From a virus, in the IMG/VR virus record IMGVR_UViG_3300010399_000002, positions 50,733 through 114,732 of that record: a stretch of 64,000 bases of DNA; one strand, written 5' to 3'. A program made the translations under genes and the position numbers. Below, one piece after another: positions 56,365 through 64,000 of the stretch (position 1 is its first letter; every line of letters begins with the position of its first letter). The notes below the pieces were generated by a model. That model was not told where the DNA came from. It saw only the letters and a list, made by a program, of their open reading frames with translations, and did no database searches.

Positions 56365-56601
56365 CTAATTGATATGAGCATCGAGCTTATTCTCGGCTTC
56401 GGTCTTCATCTGGTTGATACGGGCTTGCACCAACGCGTCCAACTTCTTTTCTTTCTTCTTCTCTTCGTCGTGTATCTGTACCCCTACGGCCAGAATGAAC
56501 AGACACAATCCACCAACGACCCACCCCAAAGCATGACTATACTGATAAGCACCGTAAGTTACGAACACAAACGCAATTGAGCACAACACGCCGGGTGTCA
56601 C
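56365..56601 (-). CDS. Membrane protein with two TM segments, 78 aa
   Basis: Two hydrophobic segments (VLCSIAFVFVTYGAYQY and LGWVVGGLCLFILAVGVQI) are followed by a Lys/Glu-rich helix (DEEKKKEKKLDALVQARINQ). It could be a holin-like protein or a superinfection-exclusion protein. It is in a group of small membrane proteins. Confidence 0.62.
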   Translation of the reverse strand: MTPGVLCSIAFVFVTYGAYQYSHALGWVVGGLCLFILAVGVQIHDEEKKKEKKLDALVQARINQMKTEAENKLDAHIN

Positions 56602-56780
56602 AATGACCTCGCCTTCATGCTCTGTTTGCGTATGTGTCTCTCGTCTTCAAGAAATCTCTCGAACATGTTGGCTCGGTTCTTCTCTTGCCAGTAACGCCGA
56701 TACGCAACCGGTCGGAAACCCCACAACCAATTCAGCCTCGCACGCAACCAATAGAACTTGAACTTGTAATGCCATCTCAT
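56598..56780 (-). CDS. Small basic protein, 60 aa
   Basis: The ATG at 56780 has GAGGAG seven bases upstream. The protein is rich in Trp, Arg and Tyr (MRWHYKFKFYWLRARLNWLW) and could be membrane-active or DNA-binding. It overlaps the previous gene's neighbour by four bases. Confidence 0.58.
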   Translation of the reverse strand: MRWHYKFKFYWLRARLNWLWGFRPVAYRRYWQEKNRANMFERFLEDERHIRKQSMKARSL

Positions 56781-56784
56781 CACG

Positions 56785-56964
56785 TCACTCCTCGGAGCCG
56801 CTTGACTCTCTGTCTGCTGTAGAGGAAACCTTGAGCCGGTAACAAACCCAGCACATGAGATCGCTCCAAGCGGCCCTCCCAAGTATTTTACCTGAATGAT
56901 CTTTTTGAGAGTGACTGCGCTTCTTAACTGATGGATCTACAGACTTGCAAACGCTACAACTCAT
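56785..56964 (-). CDS. Small zinc-ribbon protein, 59 aa
   Basis: A 59-residue frame (MSCSVCKSVDPSVKKRSHSQ at its start, then MCWVCYRLK) has two C-x-x-C pairs, consistent with a zinc ribbon. It ends four bases before the next ATG (56780), and starts 18 bases after the previous gene. It fills a gap of 200 bases. Confidence 0.65.
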   Translation of the reverse strand: MSCSVCKSVDPSVKKRSHSQKDHSGKILGRAAWSDLMCWVCYRLKVSSTADRESSGSEE

Positions 56965-56982
56965 GACTTAATCTCTTCTGGC

Positions 56983-57417
56983 TTAGGGCACCTGATCGGC
57001 TTTAACTTGTTGACCTTCGTGTACTCGACTGGCGTTTTCAGCTGCGTTGGCTACGACATTATCTTCCGGCAAACCGGTGAGCTTGGCGTGGGCTCGAGCT
57101 AACAACGCATGTGCCGCTAAAATCTTACCCAAATCTGAATTGACCAGCTTCTCGGTCTTCTCACCTGTAACTTGAATCTTGTTGAGCTGTTCTGTATGGG
57201 CGGTGGTAGTCTCGTCTAATTTCTGTGCTACATGATCCGCCTTGTCTGCTACCTTGGCTACGAGCTCTGCCTGCGTGGCTCTGTCACTCGCCTCTTGGGC
57301 TCTGGCCTTGTCTGCTCTTTGGTTTGCACGGTAACTTTGGTAGATCTGAAACAGATTGGCTATAACTAAGCTGCCCAGTGCTGTAAATGTGGTCCAACCG
57401 GCGTCTGGTATTGTCAT
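56983..57417 (-). CDS. Membrane-anchored coiled-coil protein, 144 aa
   Basis: An N-terminal TM-like segment (WTTFTALGSLVIANLFQIYQ) is followed by a long Ala/Lys/Glu-rich helix (NQRADKARAQEASDRATQAE). This layout occurs in i-spanin-like or holin-accessory proteins. It lies beside another TM-coiled coil protein; a lysis or envelope role is possible. Confidence 0.6.
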   Translation of the reverse strand: MTIPDAGWTTFTALGSLVIANLFQIYQSYRANQRADKARAQEASDRATQAELVAKVADKADHVAQKLDETTTAHTEQLNKIQVTGEKTEKLVNSDLGKILAAHALLARAHAKLTGLPEDNVVANAAENASRVHEGQQVKADQVP

Positions 57418-57432
57418 AGGCTGAACTCCAAC

Positions 57433-57852
57433 CTAAGGCGTCTTGTGATTCTGGTCCATGGCCCGGCGCCAACGCTCGGCAGCCTCTTCCATAGTCGGAA
57501 CCATATCGGTTAGAGCGTCTAACTTACCAATGATGCTTTGACCTTGAACGCGCAATTGCTCGAAGCCGGTATGGAAAGTAACTGTCAGATCTCGCACTGT
57601 CTGAAAGAACTCTTTGGCTAGACTATCGACGCGGTTCTGATTGATGCCCACCTGTTCGTGCAGAAACAACTCGCGCTTGTCGAGCCGGTCTTCTTCTCGC
57701 CGCAACCGTTCTTTCTTGTCCGGCCAGTACTCGTAACGCAACCAGTAACCCAAACCGATTATGAATGCGACTATGACGGTTTGGACCAGACCCCAGTTCT
57801 TTACTGATCTCTCGAACCACGAAATTACGCTTGTCGGATCTTGTTGGAGCAT
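57433..57852 (-). CDS. Membrane-anchored coiled-coil protein, 139 aa
   Basis: A TM segment (LVQTVIVAFIIGLGYWLRY) is followed by a charged helix (KKERLRREEDRLDKRELFLH). It overlaps the previous gene by 28 bases. Together with its neighbour it resembles a pair of inner-membrane proteins; a spanin pair is possible but unproven. Confidence 0.6.
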   Translation of the reverse strand: MLQQDPTSVISWFERSVKNWGLVQTVIVAFIIGLGYWLRYEYWPDKKERLRREEDRLDKRELFLHEQVGINQNRVDSLAKEFFQTVRDLTVTFHTGFEQLRVQGQSIIGKLDALTDMVPTMEEAAERWRRAMDQNHKTP

Positions 57853-58094
57853 AGAGCCTCAATTTGTATCTCGGTCTTGGTCTGCAAATTCCGCAATCTG
57901 TGTACTGCAAACTGTATACCGTCTCCAAGATCCTTCCAAGAACTATTTAACCTTTCAAGCTTCTTGAGTCTCCACGCCCGCATACGAAGCTCGTACCACC
58001 ACAATACTAAACCGATGAGATACCCTGTAAGTATCCCGGCACAGAACGCGAGAGGAACCAGCAGATAGATGAACGCGACGATGATAACCTGCAT
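57825..58094 (-). CDS. Small membrane protein, 89 aa
   Basis: A long hydrophobic N-terminus (VIIVAFIYLLVPLAFCAGIL then TGYLIGLVLWW) gives two TM segments with a basic C-terminal half (RMRAWRLKKLERLNSS). It is the first of three overlapping membrane genes. Function unknown. Confidence 0.58.
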   Translation of the reverse strand: MQVIIVAFIYLLVPLAFCAGILTGYLIGLVLWWYELRMRAWRLKKLERLNSSWKDLGDGIQFAVHRLRNLQTKTEIQIEALCSNKIRQA

Positions 58095-58139
58095 TACACA
58101 TGATGTTCCCTTCGCCTCTTGGGCCCAGATGGTTGGATG

Positions 58140-58472
58140 TTACGCTGCTTGACCTTCACGCCGGAACCACGCGCCGATCTCGGCATTGTGGTGTACACCT
58201 AACTTCCGACGCATGATGACTGTGAATCCATCGACGGTCTTGTACGAAATGCCTAGTGCCTTTCCAATCTCCTTCGAAGTCTTGTACTGAGCGATAAGCG
58301 AAGCGATCTGAATCTCCCTGGGAGATAACCTTGCGCCATTGCCTCCGGCGAGAACCTTTGCGACCTCGACAATGCGTCTACTGCACCAATCACGAATGAC
58401 TGCCAGCTCTGCTATTTCTTGTTCTGGTTGTTCTGGCAGCACTCGACGGAGAGCATCAAGAGCTGTGACCAT
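58140..58472 (-). CDS. LuxR-type helix-turn-helix regulator, 110 aa
   Basis: The C-terminal half (LSPREIQIASLIAQYKTSKE then IGKALGISYKTVDGFTVIM then RRKLGV) is a typical LuxR/GerE DNA-binding domain. The N-terminal 45 residues do not form a receiver domain. It would regulate transcription, possibly of late or host genes. A transfer from a bacterial genome is possible. Confidence 0.78.
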   Translation of the reverse strand: MVTALDALRRVLPEQPEQEIAELAVIRDWCSRRIVEVAKVLAGGNGARLSPREIQIASLIAQYKTSKEIGKALGISYKTVDGFTVIMRRKLGVHHNAEIGAWFRREGQAA

Positions 58473-58473
58473 T

Positions 58474-58734
58474 TCAATGTCTTACCTCTGTTTCAATCTG
58501 CTTCTTTGGACTGAATGCGATACCGGGCTCGATGCGATCCGCCAAACAAACTACCTCATCATCAACAACACACCAATCCACCTCGCCGTGACAGTGTGCT
58601 GTAAACACTGTAGTACAACGGACTGGATCGTACTGCACTTCCAAAGCCTCGACTGGCCTCTTGCACTTAAAACAAATGATCTGATAGAACTTCGCTACAG
58701 CATCACCCAAACCGTAGCCTAGAAAAGCACTCAC
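58474..58734 (-). CDS. Small zinc-binding protein, 86 aa
   Basis: The segments ICFKCKRPVEALEVQYDPV and FTAHCHGEVDWC are consistent with one zinc site and are seen in a phage family with F-x-x-x-C-H-G-E. It lies one base upstream of the LuxR-type gene. Function unknown. Confidence 0.65.
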   Translation of the reverse strand: MSAFLGYGLGDAVAKFYQIICFKCKRPVEALEVQYDPVRCTTVFTAHCHGEVDWCVVDDEVVCLADRIEPGIAFSPKKQIETEVRH

Positions 58735-59372
58735 TGTATGACCTCAACAAATACGGCCTCGCCGGTAGTAGTCTTACTCCACATCGTAACCTCAACACAA
58801 CCTCCAGCTGGAACTGCGAGTGTAGCTGGTAGCGTTGGTATCGGCTCGGGCTTCGGTCTTTCACGGTCAATCATTACTGTAGCCAATCGCAAACCTCCGG
58901 CTATAGCTGGAGCAAGGGCTCGCCACTTATCTGCGATCTTAACCGCTTGACTGGCTTGTGCTGCGGTTACCGCCCAGGCTAGACCTTCGATAATCAACAA
59001 CGCGATGCGAGCAGGTGATCTGCGATCTTGCAACCTGACCTTCCTTTGAACGGCCTTGGCAGTTAGAGGCGCGAAGTGAGTAGCTGCTGCACGATAGAGC
59101 TGGCCCGAACTGATGTTGCGAGCTTCGGGGGCGCAAACCTCTACTGCCCATTCGGTAACGCCCTTGATAGACACATTGTCTTGTGGAGCAAACAGAACTG
59201 TAGTTGGTGGCAGAGACGCAAACAGGTGACCGGATAATAGAATAACTAATAGAACTAGAAGGGTCTGTCTGTTGTACGTCTTTTCGGGACTAACAGAGGC
59301 GGCGGTTACTAGGACGCAAGGCGTCTGCGCTACCGTTGCACCCGGAGGTGACTTAGTACTTTTGCGCTTCAC
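58731..59372 (-). CDS. Membrane-anchored hypothetical protein, 213 aa
   Basis: A GTG start at 59372 with AGGG nine bases upstream is preferred; the longer frame overlaps the previous gene by 38 bases. A hydrophobic segment (LLVLLVILLSGHLFASL, about residues 36-52) suggests a membrane anchor or signal, followed by Cys-containing beta domains (VTEWAVEVCAPEARNISSGQ, PAGGCVEVTMW). Likely periplasmic or outer-face protein. Role unknown. Confidence 0.6.
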   Translation of the reverse strand: MKRKSTKSPPGATVAQTPCVLVTAASVSPEKTYNRQTLLVLLVILLSGHLFASLPPTTVLFAPQDNVSIKGVTEWAVEVCAPEARNISSGQLYRAAATHFAPLTAKAVQRKVRLQDRRSPARIALLIIEGLAWAVTAAQASQAVKIADKWRALAPAIAGGLRLATVMIDRERPKPEPIPTLPATLAVPAGGCVEVTMWSKTTTGEAVFVEVIQ

Positions 59373-59376
59373 CGTT

Positions 59377-59610
59377 TCAGACCCTAACCCGCACGACTTG
59401 AACCTTTGGTACATTGATGATCTCGAACTTCTGGCCGTAAGCTAAACAATGCCTGGATGCACACTCGACAATCTTGTGATTTTCCGAATGGCATAAGACC
59501 CAACCACACAGAGGGCATACAGGTTCTGTTTGTGTAGGCAGTTCCGTAACTGGAGCTGGGTTCGCGGCCGAAGCCCCGATAATAGTCTTGAAGAACTCGG
59601 CTCGTGTCAT
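59377..59610 (-). CDS. Zinc-ribbon-like protein, 77 aa
   Basis: The ATG at 59610 overlaps the stop of the 44-residue membrane gene as ATGA. VCPLCGWVLCHSENHKIVEC and ASRHC provide cysteine and histidine residues for zinc. Beta-rich end. Function unknown. Confidence 0.63.
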   Translation of the reverse strand: MTRAEFFKTIIGASAANPAPVTELPTQTEPVCPLCGWVLCHSENHKIVECASRHCLAYGQKFEIINVPKVQVVRVRV

Positions 59611-59741
59611 CGACGCCATCTCCCACCGGGACTGTTTATGCGACGCGCTACCCGGGATAAAGCCCCTTCTACTACAAGGCCCACAGCAGCACAGATCAAA
59701 ATCCAAAACACCAAATCCGTATAACCCCAATCATCACTCAT
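59607..59741 (-). CDS. Very small membrane protein, 44 aa
   Basis: A frame of 44 residues (MSDDWGYTDLVFWILICAAV, then GLVVEGALSRVARR) has one TM segment and a basic tail. It overlaps the previous stop (59738-59741) and the next start (59607-59610), both as ATGA. Its two-sided overlap makes it likely real. Function unknown. Confidence 0.65.
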   Translation of the reverse strand: MSDDWGYTDLVFWILICAAVGLVVEGALSRVARRINSPGGRWRR

Positions 59742-59992
59742 GACTTACCTCGATCCGTAGCTGAGCATCTGTAGCACAGCACGCGCCTGGGCAGCTTGTT
59801 GTCTACACTGAACTGAATGTTGGTTTGCTTCAACAGCGTCTTGTCGATCAACCCTAGAGCTACGGCACATACCCAACACTCTAACCTCACGAACTCCGGA
59901 ACAGGAACATCCTTCAGCGCTTCTTTCCACTGCGCTTCCTCGATGTCTCGCAGCCGCTTTGCTGCTCTGGTCTTCCAGGCTGGCACTTGCAC
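59738..59992 (-). CDS. Zinc-binding hypothetical protein, 84 aa (start uncertain)
   Basis: A GTG at 59992 lies 13 bases after the previous stop, and an in-frame TTG at 60040 would overlap the neighbour by 35 bases. CWVC and CYRC give a two-pair zinc site. The N-terminal half is basic (KTRAAKRLRDIEEAQWK). Function unknown. Confidence 0.6.
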   Translation of the reverse strand: MQVPAWKTRAAKRLRDIEEAQWKEALKDVPVPEFVRLECWVCAVALGLIDKTLLKQTNIQFSVDNKLPRRVLCYRCSATDRGKS

Positions 59993-60005
59993 TAAAAGAT
60001 TATAC

Positions 60006-60314
60006 CTAATCGACGAAGTGTCCCATACTTTCACATACAACTACATAGGACGCGACCGTAACGCTACTTCGTCTGTACTCCTGAAACCTGCGCAGCTCTT
60101 CGACACTGATTGGATGTAAGACTAGTTCTTGTTTACCGCAACCGCATTTGCAACTCGAGTGCTTGACCCACACCGTTAACGGCAACAAAGCTAACATGTA
60201 GTCTTTGGGCTCGGGCGTGCAGAACTTGCACGGTCTCTCCACCTCGAATTGCTTCCACTCCTGAGCCTCTTCTGGAGGCAAGACCAGAGGCGATGCCCAA
60301 TTCGTAGCTGTCAC
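60006..60314 (-). CDS. Zinc-ribbon-like hypothetical protein, 102 aa
   Basis: A GTG at 60314 overlaps the previous stop as GTGA. PCKFCTPEPKDYMLALLPLT and SCKCGCGKQE form two cysteine pairs. A longer frame from 60383 would overlap the previous gene by 73 bases. Function unknown. Confidence 0.6.
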   Translation of the reverse strand: MTATNWASPLVLPPEEAQEWKQFEVERPCKFCTPEPKDYMLALLPLTVWVKHSSCKCGCGKQELVLHPISVEELRRFQEYRRSSVTVASYVVVCESMGHFVD

Positions 60315-61762
60315 TGAGTGATCACTTTCTTTACGATCATAGCCACCCACTGGTCCATAGGAATTTTCTTTTCGTCTGGCCAATCGTTAGGCTTGTATGA
60401 AGATGGACTCGGCACTTGCCACCCTGGTACTGTTCTCTGAGCAAACTCTGTCCACTTAGCCAACGTGTGCTTGTGGGTACCTGCTGGGCTTTGACTTAGT
60501 ATTGCACGAATAGCATCAACTAAAGGCATATCATCACCTGATGGTGGAGGCGGTGGCGGACTTGGTGGTTGTGGAGGCTGCGGCGGTGGAGGCGGTTGGG
60601 GAGGCTGTGGTGGCGACGGGGGCGGGGGACTAGGTGGTGGATCGCCTCGATTGATCAGATACACGTCTCCGTAGTTGTCGGCTGGTTCGCCCCAATTGGA
60701 ACGGAACACGATCTGCTTACCGTCCCGCCGGATGGAAGCCAGTGGCATACCCATATAGTCACTGGTATTCGATCTGTGCTTACAAAGTGGAATTACACCC
60801 GAACCGTCGGCTGCGACTAACAACAACTCATTGGCGTGTGGAACAGTTAACGACAGATCACCGTAAGTCTCAACTAGAACTACATCTTCGATGTTGCCTG
60901 GACCCGGAGCGGAGACATGAACTGCTAAACCCCAATCGAGTGGAAGCAGACACGTCCTTCGACCATCGGCTAACCTTACCTTCTCAATACCATTTGGACA
61001 ATTGGGCAATCCTGGAACATCGTTGGAATTTGTACGATACAGGACTTCGTCTCCGGATCTGTCCCGACCCACGTCCATATGGGAACCGGAGACAGCTAAT
61101 TGCCTGAGCCTGGTCCCGTTCCAATCGAATAGGTCTATCGAACCACGACCGTCTTTCCAGGTGATCGTTAACTTCTTTCCGTCTGGTGTGATGTACGTAC
61201 TGTCGACTGGGCGATTGTTGACTTGAACTGGTGCGCTGCGCTGTTCTGAAACTGCATCGTAGATAAAGATCTCGCGTGGGACGATCTGCCCATCGGCATT
61301 TACATCTCCGCCGCAAAGCGCCATGCGATCATACAGATCCTGACAAAGGTCTCCTTCACCCAAACCGGAGATTTTCTGGTACTCGGGAAAAGCCCGAACT
61401 GGAAATGGTGCTGCGGCACTATCGACGTTTGTAGCCATCAGTACGTTACCATTCAAAAAATACAGAATGGTCGGCAACTTGCGGGACCAACGCGGCTCGC
61501 TACTGGACGAAATTACAAACGGCAGATCCTTCAGATACAAACCGGTAACCGCATCGTACAGCGCACTGTAGCTCTGATGGATCAGGAAGAACTGTTTGTT
61601 GTCTAGACGCCAATTGCTGACTGTAGCGTAGTCGGGAGTGCACCAAGCCAAGAAACCAGAACCATCGGCATTGTTAGGCATACGCCGGCAGTCCGTAATA
61701 CGCTTGAGTGGCGTAAGGTACGTTGGATCGTTAAACAATTGGCCTAGTGCGGGCGGCGTCAT
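60311..61762 (-). CDS. Beta-propeller protein with polyproline linker, 483 aa
   Basis: Residues about 1-375 form a TolB/WD40-like propeller (YITPDGKKLTITWKDGRGS, RDRSGDEVLYRTNS, IRRDGKQIVFRSNWG). A proline-rich linker of about 40 residues (mostly PP with S and Q, near 376-415) follows. The C-terminal domain (LVDAIRAILSQSPAGTHKHT) of about 75 residues is alpha-rich. Such a layout is more like a bacterial surface or secreted protein than a phage one. Function unknown. Confidence 0.66.
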   Translation of the reverse strand: MTPPALGQLFNDPTYLTPLKRITDCRRMPNNADGSGFLAWCTPDYATVSNWRLDNKQFFLIHQSYSALYDAVTGLYLKDLPFVISSSSEPRWSRKLPTILYFLNGNVLMATNVDSAAAPFPVRAFPEYQKISGLGEGDLCQDLYDRMALCGGDVNADGQIVPREIFIYDAVSEQRSAPVQVNNRPVDSTYITPDGKKLTITWKDGRGSIDLFDWNGTRLRQLAVSGSHMDVGRDRSGDEVLYRTNSNDVPGLPNCPNGIEKVRLADGRRTCLLPLDWGLAVHVSAPGPGNIEDVVLVETYGDLSLTVPHANELLLVAADGSGVIPLCKHRSNTSDYMGMPLASIRRDGKQIVFRSNWGEPADNYGDVYLINRGDPPPSPPPPSPPQPPQPPPPPQPPQPPSPPPPPPSGDDMPLVDAIRAILSQSPAGTHKHTLAKWTEFAQRTVPGWQVPSPSSYKPNDWPDEKKIPMDQWVAMIVKKVITQ

Positions 61763-61958
61763 AAGCCTTCTCCACGATCTTTTTGGCTTCGGACAACTTC
61801 TGTGCTTGGCCTTTTATTGGAATCAACTCACCGGCCTTGTTGAGCAGGTACATGCGGTACCGGCCATCGATAAACTGAACCGTGCCGATTACACCTGCCT
61901 TGGCTGCATGAAGCCAGTAACGAGAACCTTGACTGGCTCGGCTGCGTTGCCAAGTCAC
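61731..61958 (-). CDS. Hypothetical protein, 75 aa
   Basis: The protein starts with GTG overlapping the stop of the small membrane gene (61955-61958). The centre (GVIGTVQFIDGRYRMYLLNK) is beta-rich, followed by a Lys-rich helix. It overlaps the propeller gene start by 32 bases. Function unknown. Confidence 0.6.
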   Translation of the reverse strand: MTWQRSRASQGSRYWLHAAKAGVIGTVQFIDGRYRMYLLNKAGELIPIKGQAQKLSEAKKIVEKAYDAARTRPIV

Positions 61959-62110
61959 TTGAAATACGGTAGGTTACCTGCCTGGAAGCACACGGCGAGT
62001 AGACCGCAAGCGAACATGTACTCCCCGGCACGTTTGACCAGCGCATTGCTGGCAAGTGCCCACAACAACAAACCTGCTAGAGAAATTGCTAAAGCTGGTG
62101 CTATAAGCAT
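61955..62110 (-). CDS. Small two-span membrane protein, 51 aa
   Basis: A frame (MLIAPALAISLAGLLLWALA then ALVKRAGEYMFACGLLAVCF) has two TM segments and resembles a common type of small phage membrane protein that ends with a G-R-x-x-F-x-C-G-L-L segment. It shares one base with the previous stop (TAATG) and overlaps the next start as GTGA. Confidence 0.65.
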   Translation of the reverse strand: MLIAPALAISLAGLLLWALASNALVKRAGEYMFACGLLAVCFQAGNLPYFK

Positions 62111-62346
62111 TATGTCTTCTCCTTTGACCTTCTTAGTCTCGATGTTAGACGAAACAACTTACCTTGAAAGAAATAGGCCTGAAAGTAACGGGTCTTCGAT
62201 GACCAACTATGAACATACGCTGTCTTACCTGAATAGTGCTTGTAACGGTAAACGCGAACACCGTCGACTGTACCAATTAGTTCTGGACGAAATCTAATCT
62301 TCGTTGTCGACTTCTTCGTCTGGGATGTCTTCGTCGTCTGTTTCAT
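62110..62346 (-). CDS. Hypothetical basic protein, 78 aa
   Basis: The protein has a Lys/Thr-rich N-terminus (KQTTKTSQTKKSTTKI) and a central GVRVYRYKHYSGKTAYVHSW. The start overlaps the portal gene by 53 bases, so the true start may be downstream, but no better start codon is seen. Function unknown. Confidence 0.55.
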   Translation of the reverse strand: MKQTTKTSQTKKSTTKIRFRPELIGTVDGVRVYRYKHYSGKTAYVHSWSSKTRYFQAYFFQGKLFRLTSRLRRSKEKT

Positions 62347-63742
62347 CTGGAGCTTCGAATTGCTTTTGCTCGTTCTCGAACTTGCGGTCGTCGCGTTGAC
62401 GCTGGACCTGTTGCAACGCGGCCAAGTCTTTTGACTTCTCTGGCCACTTCTGCAATTGCCTGATCCAGTTCTCTAGATTGTCGTCTGGGAACAGGGGCAT
62501 GCCTGACCCGGACAGGTTCTTAATCAGGTTCCCTAACTCGTTCAAGTCGGGTGTCTCGATATCGCTAGGCACCAGCTGCGGCATGTTCTCTTTCTTGAAC
62601 GTGGGATTCATCCGCCACAAACCGGGAATAGCGTATCGATTGACGACCGAGGCTATTGACTTGTTGATGGAATTAAGAGCAAGACCGAATACGTCCGTCT
62701 TGCTGGATGATAACGCCCAGCTGCCTACGGCTTGCTGGCCTAGAAACAGAAAGTCTGCAACTACGGTCGTAGCCATCAACCGATTGATTCGATCGATGAT
62801 CTTGCCGACGTCGTGTTGTCTTGATCCCGCGCTGGATAACAACTCGATCCAGCATAACTTGTTGCCTTTTTCGTCGAAGACTGCGGGCATGATGAGACCT
62901 TCCTGCTCATCGCGCCTTACGTTACGCAGGATCTTCTTGAACTCGTCCATGTACGTCGTACCGTTCGGCAACCTCGAAGCTGCGACTTCACCCGACGTGT
63001 AGATAACAGGAATGCCGGCGAGATCTCGTTCTACACCTATAGCCTCGATCTCTTCGAACCTGCGCTTGAAATACCAGAGACGGTAGACGTTCCTTAACAG
63101 CGACCAGCCTTCCGGACTGCCCTTGTATTGCCGTGTTCTGAAAAGCAACCCGCGACTGATTGGAATTGGGGTCGTAATGTACTTCGGCGGACCTAGCTGC
63201 ACAAAAGCCTGCGTCCCGCCTTCTTCATCGAACTCCCACTCGAATAACGTATCTTGTGAACGAATCGGGAACTTGCGCCAACCTATTTGCCCGTCATCGA
63301 ACTTCGAGTTCTTTCTGGGGTCATTAGACTCACCCATGCGACGTTTGTAGATAACTTCGTGGAAGCTGTAACCGAACGGCAACATGCTCAGAACTTCACT
63401 CAGGAATTCCTCCCAAGTATGAGACATATCTGCAACGCAGCCTTCCACGAACTCCACGCTCTGTTTGTCTGTACCGTCGACCCGCCAAGTCGTGTTCCGC
63501 AACACCATCTCGATCACATACTGGATTGCGCCTATGACCGAATCGTTCCAGAGCATCTCCTGGAAGATCTTGGCTGCTCTCTCGCCGCGTAGATCGGTTA
63601 AGAACTCTTCATAGATCTGAGACTTCAGTCCGTAACGCTTGAGACCCGTAACTCCTAGTTCCTTCAGATCCTGGCCGCGGTCCAGTTTTTCGACTGGACT
63701 ATAGGCTAGAGCTGGAATAGGCAGAGCTGATCTCTTTGCCAT
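62294..63742 (-). CDS. Portal protein (DUF935 / Mu gp29-like)
   Basis: The 482-residue protein has LWNDSVIGAIQYVIEMVLRN, LSMLPFGYSFHEVIYKRRMG and RGLLFRTRQYKGSPEGWSLL, all characteristic of DUF935-type portals. The ATG at 63742 is taken rather than an upstream TTG. The acidic end (ETDDEDIPDEEVDNED) is common in portals. It forms the dodecameric ring for DNA packaging and docks to the terminase, which should be encoded just beyond the right edge. Confidence 0.88.
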   Translation of the reverse strand: MAKRSALPIPALAYSPVEKLDRGQDLKELGVTGLKRYGLKSQIYEEFLTDLRGERAAKIFQEMLWNDSVIGAIQYVIEMVLRNTTWRVDGTDKQSVEFVEGCVADMSHTWEEFLSEVLSMLPFGYSFHEVIYKRRMGESNDPRKNSKFDDGQIGWRKFPIRSQDTLFEWEFDEEGGTQAFVQLGPPKYITTPIPISRGLLFRTRQYKGSPEGWSLLRNVYRLWYFKRRFEEIEAIGVERDLAGIPVIYTSGEVAASRLPNGTTYMDEFKKILRNVRRDEQEGLIMPAVFDEKGNKLCWIELLSSAGSRQHDVGKIIDRINRLMATTVVADFLFLGQQAVGSWALSSSKTDVFGLALNSINKSIASVVNRYAIPGLWRMNPTFKKENMPQLVPSDIETPDLNELGNLIKNLSGSGMPLFPDDNLENWIRQLQKWPEKSKDLAALQQVQRQRDDRKFENEQKQFEAPDETDDEDIPDEEVDNED

Positions 63743-63743
63743 G

Positions 63744-64000
63744 TTATTGGATTGCAACTCCGCCGATCTTGTCTACGCCTGTTACGGGAATCATGACTTC
63801 AGAAAAGGTCTTCGGATGACAATTGGGAGATCTGCGCTCGTGATCTCGAACTAGAGCTGGTGTGGCAATCTTTTCCAACCACGTAACTGCGTCTTCGGCC
63901 GGATCATCGCTGCGAGCTGGAACTTCCACCTCAACTCGATGCAAGCCGCACTCGACACATGAGTACTTGCAAGTGATCGTCGAAACGGGTACGAAAGCCA
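63744..64000 (-). CDS. Partial zinc-binding protein upstream of portal
   Basis: The open frame continues to the right edge and has no internal start needed: it reads VSTITCKYSCVECGLHRVEV then VPARSDDPAEDAVTWLEKIA and DHERRSPNCHPKTFSEVMIP. This Cys-rich phage family with R-S-P-x-C and I-P-V is often found near head genes. It ends two bases before the portal start. N-terminus missing. Confidence 0.68.
   Translation of the reverse strand, partial: AFVPVSTITCKYSCVECGLHRVEVEVPARSDDPAEDAVTWLEKIATPALVRDHERRSPNCHPKTFSEVMIPVTGVDKIGGVAIQ

Noticed and set aside
58731-59414. Longer start at 59414
   Set aside because: It overlaps the previous gene by 38 bases; the GTG at 59372 has a ribosome-binding site and normal spacing.

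Overview
This window looks like a large internal piece of the genome of a tailed double-stranded DNA phage with a long tail (siphovirus-like). It carries a DUF935-type portal, a MuF-type minor head protein, an XkdF-type prohead protease, a scaffold, a major capsid protein, neck proteins, a tail tube, tail chaperones and a 1675-residue tape measure protein. Genes are packed with ATGA, TAATG or GTGA overlaps, and all but one of the credible genes lie on the minus strand. The terminase should lie just beyond the right edge. DNA polymerase and endolysin are not seen. Three neighbouring proteins carry bacterial export signals, one ending in the pattern LSAQ seen in soil bacteria such as Acidobacteria; this is only a weak host hint.

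Reading in the direction of transcription (right to left): 63.7-62.3 kb holds the portal. From 62.3 to 53.5 kb lies an unusual block of small accessory genes: several membrane proteins, zinc ribbons, a LuxR-type regulator, a beta-propeller with a polyproline linker, a glycosyltransferase and a structured RNA candidate. From 53.4 to 46.2 kb comes head morphogenesis: a tagged nuclease-like protein, MuF, a ChaB/2H-phosphoesterase/XkdF polyprotein, scaffold, decoration protein and major capsid protein. From 46.2 to 38.6 kb there are decoration-like proteins, three exported proteins and the neck genes. From 37.7 to 28.7 kb the structural operon is interrupted by a cassette of glycosyltransferases, methyltransferases and a radical SAM enzyme. 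From 28 to 17.9 kb there are the tail tube, chaperones, tape measure, tail hub and a beta-propeller tail protein.

A promoter-like site near 17.78 kb separates the tail genes from an early/replication region (17.7-0 kb). That region has an SF2 helicase, many small hypothetical and zinc-ribbon proteins, regulators, a NAMPT-like and PRPP-synthetase-like pair, a DnaB-like helicase and a TOPRIM primase. Three related NUMOD-repeat/Vsr-fold endonuclease genes and one plus-strand HNH-like gene are scattered through the window as likely mobile elements.

The most unusual features are: (i) six dispersed copies of an ungapped 85-bp element, all in the same orientation, five of them starting at a stop codon; (ii) a family of proteins sharing a short FNPHHD..GQF-SS-GGG tag in front of unrelated domains, which could be virion cargo; (iii) a cyclic-nucleotide-phosphodiesterase-like 2H domain fused to the prohead protease; (iv) an NAD+ rebuilding gene pair. 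Together (ii)-(iv) suggest a phage that may carry counter-defence functions both in its virion and in its early operon. That reading is inference.
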